Assembly: GCA_003510345.1 (NCBI GenBank)
Contig: DOMW01000106.1
Coordinates: 1 to 10,865 of the forward strand
Source: Clostridiales bacterium
GTDB lineage: Bacteria > Bacillota > Clostridia > Christensenellales > Christensenellaceae
Reading direction: 5' to 3'
DNA length: 10,865 nt
The position numbers and the translations under genes are program-made. Of this stretch, positions 7,001 to 10,865 are shown piece after piece. The notes below the pieces were generated by a model. The model searched no databases. It was not told the DNA's origin and saw only the letters and a program-made list of their open reading frames with translations. Each line of letters opens with the position of its first letter. Position 1 is the stretch's first letter.

Positions 7001-8089
7001 GTGCTTACAAGGATACTGAAAGTCTTTGTTTCCGCAGTCGGTTTTGTGATCGGGTTTGGCGTGGTCGCTATGCTGCAAAACCTGTATGAATACTTTGCCA
7101 AGGCATCGCTTGTCGCCTTGCTTCAGCCGTGGGTGCTGCCGCTCATTTACATAGCGTGTGGCCTTTTGTCCGGCGTTATTTTTATACTGCTTTCCGGGCG
7201 CATCGCCGCCGCCATAGAGCGCGGGATCGCCAAACTGGAAAAAGTGCTTTCGGAGACGCCGGCGCTCTCTCTTTTGTCGGGTGCGATCGGCCTGGTGATC
7301 GGCCTGGTAATCGCGGCGCTTCTTTCGGTTATCATAGGGCTTATCCCGGTGGCGTGGGTCGCCGTGCCGCTTACCATAATCGATTTTATCATTTTTGGCT
7401 ACCTCGGCATGACGACCGGCGTGAAGCGGCGGGTGGATATCGCGAATTTTATACAGACGCGCAGGGGCGGCCGCGAGCAGCATAAAGCGGCGGGCTACGC
7501 CATGCCCAAAATACTCGACACCAGCGTGATCATAGACGGCAGGATATTTGATATCTGCAAAACGGGCGTGCTTGAGGGCGAGCTTATCGTGCCGGAATTT
7601 GTGCTCTCCGAATTGCAGCATATTGCCGATTCAAGCGACGATATGAAGCGCATGCGCGGCAGGCGCGGGCTGGATGTTTTAGGGCGTATGCAAAAGGAGC
7701 TTTTGGCGCCCGTGCACATTATGGATAAAGACTACGACGACACGCCGGATGTGGACGCCAAGCTTTTAAAGCTTGCCAAGGATATAGAGGGCAAGGTGGT
7801 CACAAACGACTACAACCTGAACAAGGTTTCGGTGGTTCAGGGCGTGGAGGTTTTGAATATCAACGAGCTTGCTAACGCAATTAAGCCCATCCTGCAAGCG
7901 GGCGAGGACCTGGCCGTCACCATTGTGAAAGACGGCAAGGAGGAAGGGCAAGGCGTGGCGTACCTTGCGGACGGCACTATGGTCGTGGTCGAGGGCGCAA
8001 AAGGCAAGAGCGAACAAACGGTTATGGCAACGGTGACAAGCATATTGCAGACGGCGGCGGGGCGCATGATATTCGCCCGGCTGAAATGA
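7001..8089 (+). CDS. yacL: YacL-family PIN-TRAM domain membrane protein
   Basis: A 362-aa integral membrane protein with a cytoplasmic PIN nuclease-like domain and a TRAM RNA-binding domain. Four hydrophobic helices lie at about 5-25, 44-66, 90-115 and 118-140. The PIN domain (about 168-290) keeps the four acidic positions: D173 in ILDTS, E204 in LSELQ, D252 in TPDVD, and D270 in VTNDYN. The TRAM domain spans roughly 300-362. The PIN and TRAM pairing suggests an RNA target, but the family's substrate is not settled. It starts with GTG, supported by an AAGGGG Shine-Dalgarno about 7-8 nt upstream. YacL travels with radA and ispDF in Firmicutes, and here it sits 15 nt after radA and 7 nt before the DUF1638-type gene, all presumably co-transcribed. 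Confidence 0.93.
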   Translation: MLTRILKVFVSAVGFVIGFGVVAMLQNLYEYFAKASLVALLQPWVLPLIYIACGLLSGVIFILLSGRIAAAIERGIAKLEKVLSETPALSLLSGAIGLVIGLVIAALLSVIIGLIPVAWVAVPLTIIDFIIFGYLGMTTGVKRRVDIANFIQTRRGGREQHKAAGYAMPKILDTSVIIDGRIFDICKTGVLEGELIVPEFVLSELQHIADSSDDMKRMRGRRGLDVLGRMQKELLAPVHIMDKDYDDTPDVDAKLLKLAKDIEGKVVTNDYNLNKVSVVQGVEVLNINELANAIKPILQAGEDLAVTIVKDGKEEGQGVAYLADGTMVVVEGAKGKSEQTVMATVTSILQTAAGRMIFARLK

Positions 8090-8096
8090 GGTTTTC

Positions 8097-8876
8097 ATGA
8101 GACTGAAATTGATCGCCTGTAAAGCGCTGTTTCGCGAAGCATCGCTCATAGCGGCGCAGAGCGAGAATTTTATCGACGCGACCTACCTGCGGCAGGGGCT
8201 GCACGACACGCCCGATTTATTGCGGCGGGCCATACAGGATGAAATAGACAGGGTGGAAAGCGGCGACGATATCCACACGTACAGCGCCCGCTACGACAGG
8301 CGCGATTTTGACGCCATTCTTTTGGGGTACGGCCTGTGCTCCAACGGCATTGTGGGCGTGGGCTCGAAGAAGTATCCGGTTGTCGTGCCGCGCGCGCACG
8401 ATTGCATCACGCTTTATTTAGGCTCGAAAGAGGCGTATGCGGCGTACTTTAAGGAGCACGGCGGCACATTCTGGTACAACGCGTCGTGGATCGAAAACGC
8501 GGTGACGCCTTCCGAACAGACGGACAGGGAAATGATGGCGGTATACGCCGAAAAGTATGGCGAGGAAAACGCGGCTTTTTTGCTGGAGGCGGAGATGACG
8601 GAAAACTATACACGCGCGGCATACATCAAGTGGCCCGAGCTTTCTTTCCCGCAGTATGAGAAGTATACGCGGGACGCGGCGGCCTACCGCGGCTGGGAAT
8701 ACGACTGTGTTTTGGGCAGCAGCGCCCTTATGCTCGAGTTTCTGGACGGCGTTTGGGATTACGATAAATTCCTCGTGGCGCCGCCGGGCAGCGCCATTGA
8801 AGCGGACGTTCGGCCGGGCGGGAAGATTTTACGCGCGATCAACCCGCGCAGGGATGGGCATACAGATTTGCGGTGA
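8097..8876 (+). CDS. DUF1638-like protein of unknown function
   Basis: A 259-aa soluble protein with no signal peptide or membrane helix. It resembles the DUF1638 family, known from methanogens, Clostridia and other anaerobes, sometimes near corrinoid methyltransferase genes. Visible family traits are an early Cys (C8) and Glu (E14), the central YGLCSNG motif (78-84), PRAHDCITLYLGS (98-110), an aromatic GTFWYN strand (123-128), and a C-terminal LDGVWDYDKFLVAPPG block (216-231). The conserved C8, C81, H101, D102 and C103 could bind a metal or cofactor; that is inference. It starts with ATG 7 nt after yacL, and the GAGG Shine-Dalgarno overlaps the yacL stop, so coupling is likely. No methyltransferase or corrinoid gene is nearby to explain it, and I see no clear terminator after it. 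The family call comes from memory of its motifs. Confidence 0.75.
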   Translation: MRLKLIACKALFREASLIAAQSENFIDATYLRQGLHDTPDLLRRAIQDEIDRVESGDDIHTYSARYDRRDFDAILLGYGLCSNGIVGVGSKKYPVVVPRAHDCITLYLGSKEAYAAYFKEHGGTFWYNASWIENAVTPSEQTDREMMAVYAEKYGEENAAFLLEAEMTENYTRAAYIKWPELSFPQYEKYTRDAAAYRGWEYDCVLGSSALMLEFLDGVWDYDKFLVAPPGSAIEADVRPGGKILRAINPRRDGHTDLR

Positions 8877-8908
8877 AATGATGCCGAAGCGAAGCACCAC
8901 GCAGATAA

Positions 8909-8936
8909 TTGACACAATGTACAAACAATGTATAAT
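8909..8936 (+). promoter_or_regulatory. Fully consensus sigma-A promoter with a direct repeat in the spacer
   Basis: A perfect TTGACA -35 box (8909-8914), a 16-bp spacer and a perfect TATAAT -10 box (8931-8936) lie upstream of the orphan membrane gene. The 8-bp sequence ACAATGTA occurs twice, at 8914-8921 and 8925-8932, 11 bp apart, so both copies face the same side of the helix and together touch both boxes. Such an arrangement is typical of an operator, which would explain a very strong core promoter under control. The leader to the ATG is about 47 nt. Confidence 0.87.
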
Positions 8937-8989
8937 AATAACATATCAGTCATGATAACATAACCACTCACCCATGAGGTATTTTGAAT

Positions 8990-9979
8990 ATGACCGGTGC
9001 GGATACTGGAATCTACAGGTCTTTAACAATCTGGTTTTGGGTTCTTGTTGCGCTTCTTTTTGTCCGTTTTCTGGTGGTGCTCATTAAAAAACAGAAAGCG
9101 GAAGCCATTTTTACGGGTGCTATGGTTGCGGTTTTTTGTATCCTTTATGCCGCTATCACGTATGAGTACGACCGCTCGGTGATGATGCTTTGCGCCTGTG
9201 TTTTTATATGGTGTTATTTTCTTTTGCGCTTGGCATATTATGTGTGGAAAAAGGGGTGGACAGTGGTCAAAAACTTGTTGATAGCTGCCGTGCTTTTCAT
9301 CCTGTTTTGGGTGTTTGTTGTATCAAGACCACCTGTATTGTTTCGTGTCTTTTACTCTGACTTGGAAGAAGCGCGCGTAAAGATTGGAACGAAGTATTTT
9401 ATGCCCACATATTATCCTAAAGAGGTTGACCCGGATTTATACGATTATTCGGATAAGCGCAATCTGTATTCGGGTGAAAGTTATTACGCCCATCCAATTC
9501 AGTGGAATGCTTTTGCGTTCCTGCCACCTGATGATGGACTGAGAAATGTTACTGATTTCAATATGAATTTATCGGCTCGAACAGGCGGACTTCCGAAAGC
9601 CACAGAAATATATGAATATACTTATTTTGTTGATGACGATACTGACTATGATATATCCGATTATCATCAAGGTATTGAAAACATCGTGGGAAGCAATGAA
9701 GTTGATGATGAGTATTGGGTGACACTTGCGGATACTGATTGCATCATAGTGCTTGGGCGAGCTGAGCGAATTGAGGATGAATATCATAAACGGTCGTACT
9801 TTTTTGCGAAAACAAAACTGTTACTTGGAGGGAAGTACTCGTATATTACTATCATGTTACAGCGTATTAACTATGACGAACAAGGGTTGAATGAGATTCA
9901 GCAGGAAGGGGAGAAGCGCGTTTTGCCTGAACTGGAAAAGGTGATACAAAGCCTGAAAGCGGAGGCGGAGCTGCAATAA
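8990..9979 (+). CDS. Unrecognised four-helix membrane protein with extracytoplasmic C-terminal domain
   Basis: I do not recognise this 329-aa protein. The first 120 residues hold four hydrophobic helices (about 10-32, 38-57, 63-86 and 93-112), with positive residues between the first two (KKQKAE) and after the third (WKKGW). About 210 residues follow, rich in Asp, Glu and Tyr, including YPKEVDPDLYDYSD and a DDDTDYDISDYHQ stretch. These read as one soluble domain, probably outside the membrane, ending in a Gln/Glu/Lys-rich helix. Codon use is plainly more AT-rich than in the flanking genes (many GAT, TAT, ATA, AAT), suggesting a different history. The frame is open from a TTG at 8984, but the ATG at 8990, 10 nt after a GAGG, is preferred. 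It stands alone between two promoters. A lineage-specific sensor or envelope protein is possible, but no function is supported. Confidence 0.8.
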   Translation: MTGADTGIYRSLTIWFWVLVALLFVRFLVVLIKKQKAEAIFTGAMVAVFCILYAAITYEYDRSVMMLCACVFIWCYFLLRLAYYVWKKGWTVVKNLLIAAVLFILFWVFVVSRPPVLFRVFYSDLEEARVKIGTKYFMPTYYPKEVDPDLYDYSDKRNLYSGESYYAHPIQWNAFAFLPPDDGLRNVTDFNMNLSARTGGLPKATEIYEYTYFVDDDTDYDISDYHQGIENIVGSNEVDDEYWVTLADTDCIIVLGRAERIEDEYHKRSYFFAKTKLLLGGKYSYITIMLQRINYDEQGLNEIQQEGEKRVLPELEKVIQSLKAEAELQ

Positions 9980-10052
9980 TCTCATTTGGGATTGAAACTA
10001 TGGCGATCATGCCGGATGCGCAAAACGGCCACGCCCCTGCACACGCGCCATA

Positions 10053-10081
10053 TTGCATAAACCCCAATTATTTGGTATAAT
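10053..10081 (+). promoter_or_regulatory. Sigma-A-type promoter for tsaE-tsaB
   Basis: A TTGCAT -35 box (10053-10058), a 17-bp spacer and a perfect TATAAT -10 box (10076-10081) stand 25 nt before the tsaE ATG, so the leader is very short. A 7-bp inverted repeat with a wide gap (9999-10005 / 10046-10052) abuts the -35 box, but it may be chance. Confidence 0.78.
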
Positions 10082-10106
10082 AGCAACCGTAAAAAGGCGG
10101 GCTACT

Positions 10107-10547
10107 ATGGCAGTGTACCAAACAAACAGCGAAGAAGAAACAACAGCCTGCGCCGCGGTGTTTGCGAAAACGCTTGCGGCGGGTTGTTTTGTTGCGCTGG
10201 ACGGTGAACTGGGCGCGGGAAAAACCGCTTTTGTGAAAGGGATCGCGCGCGGGCTTCACGTAAAAGAAAACGTGGTAAGCCCCACATTTACCATACTGCG
10301 CGTGTATGAATCGGGCAGGCTGCCGCTCTACCATTACGACGCGTACCGGCTTGCCGGTGAAGACGGCCTTTTGGATGTCGGGTTTTATGATTACGCGGAA
10401 GGGGACGGCGTTTGTGTGTGCGAATGGGCGGAGCGTATAAAAAACGCGCTTCCAAAAAACCATACGCGCGTCGCCATCCGGTATATCGGCGAACAGGCGC
10501 GCGAGATTGCGATAGAGCGGGTGGGCGAATGCGATTGCTCGGGATAG
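10107..10547 (+). CDS. tsaE: tRNA t6A biosynthesis ATPase TsaE
   Basis: TsaE is the P-loop ATPase that, with TsaB and TsaD, completes N6-threonylcarbamoylation of A37 in tRNAs reading ANN codons. The 146-aa protein is full length. Walker A is GELGAGKT (33-40). SPTFTI (58-63) follows as the switch-like segment, then LYHYDAYRL (74-82), and CEWAERI (105-111) carries the conserved E106 and W107. A longer open frame reaches back to 10053, but that is inside the promoter. The ATG at 10107 has an AGGCGG Shine-Dalgarno 6 nt upstream and gives the normal length. The 3' end overlaps tsaB by 19 nt, indicating coupled translation of two subunits of one enzyme complex. Confidence 0.95.
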   Translation: MAVYQTNSEEETTACAAVFAKTLAAGCFVALDGELGAGKTAFVKGIARGLHVKENVVSPTFTILRVYESGRLPLYHYDAYRLAGEDGLLDVGFYDYAEGDGVCVCEWAERIKNALPKNHTRVAIRYIGEQAREIAIERVGECDCSG

Positions 10548-10865
10548 ACACAACGGGGGAAAGCATGTCCGTTGCCATAACGGACGATGGCACGCTTTTG
10601 TATGAGGCGTTTGTAAACATCGGGAAAAAGCACTCGCAGACGCTGCTTGCGGCTGTAGATCAAGCGCTTTTTGTGACCGGCGTTCCCTTGCCCCAAATAG
10701 ACGCGTTTGCCGTTTCCCGCGGCCCGGGGTCGTTTACGGGCATCCGCATCGGCACGGCGACGGTATCCGCGCTTTCCTACGCGCTGGGAAAGCCCGTATA
10801 CGCGGTGAGCACGCTGGACGCGCTGCTTGAGAACGTGACGGGCGCGGGCGCGGCCTGCGCCATCA
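10529..10865 (+). CDS. tsaB: tRNA t6A biosynthesis protein TsaB (partial, 3' end cut by the window)
   Basis: The first 112 residues of TsaB, the inactive ASKHA-fold partner that heterodimerises with the catalytic TsaD in t6A synthesis. The start MRLLGIDTTGES (ATG at 10529) matches the family's first strand and phosphate-loop region. HSQTLL (35-40) and the signature SRGPGSFTGIRIGTA (63-77) follow, then YALGKPVYAVSTLDAL (84-99). The gene has no stop within the window because the sequence ends. It overlaps the end of tsaE by 19 nt. TsaD and RimI, which often follow, would lie beyond the window. Confidence 0.95.
   Translation, partial: MRLLGIDTTGESMSVAITDDGTLLYEAFVNIGKKHSQTLLAAVDQALFVTGVPLPQIDAFAVSRGPGSFTGIRIGTATVSALSYALGKPVYAVSTLDALLENVTGAGAACAI

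Noticed and set aside
9999..10052. 7-bp inverted repeat next to the tsaE promoter as an operator or terminator
   Set aside because: The 40-nt gap and short arms make chance likely, and no T-run follows.

Overview
The window looks like a moderately GC-rich member of the Clostridia (Firmicutes). This rests on the Asp23-FakA pair, the RqcP S4 protein, a fused IspD-IspF enzyme, and a radA-yacL neighbourhood like the Bacillus/Clostridium radA-disA-yacL-ispD-ispF block. A gut lineage such as Christensenellales is possible but cannot be fixed from sequence alone. Most of the window is ordinary chromosomal housekeeping DNA. I do not see a defence system, CRISPR array, transposase, rRNA or complete tRNA.

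Layout. Positions 1-270 are apparently noncoding, with G- and C-rich inverted repeats and a tRNA T-arm-like hairpin. Minus-strand genes at 271-2329 are asp23 then fakA, transcribed from a near-consensus promoter at 2396-2424. A noncoding island of about 690 nt (2330-3023) separates this operon from the divergent one. It holds both promoters and, between them, a run of four consecutive stem-loop structures at 2579-2754, which is the most unusual signal in the window. A plus-strand operon then runs from the promoter at 2965-2993: rqcP, ispDF, a membrane-anchored probable beta-propeller protein, radA, yacL (PIN-TRAM) and a DUF1638-type gene. These genes overlap or lie at most 16 nt apart.

After the operon there is a fully consensus promoter (8909-8936) with an 8-bp direct repeat in its spacer. 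It drives a lone gene for an unrecognised four-helix membrane protein whose codon use is visibly more AT-rich than its neighbours. Finally a third plus-strand promoter (10053-10081) drives tsaE and the overlapping start of tsaB, which runs off the window end; both act in tRNA t6A modification.

How the genes fit together. The main operon mixes translation quality control (RqcP), isoprenoid precursor synthesis (IspDF), DNA recombination (RadA) and a PIN-domain RNase-like membrane protein (YacL), with two genes of unknown role. disA, which sits between radA and yacL in B. subtilis, is missing here. The noncoding hairpin array, the orphan membrane gene and the two unknown operon members are the best places for new biology.
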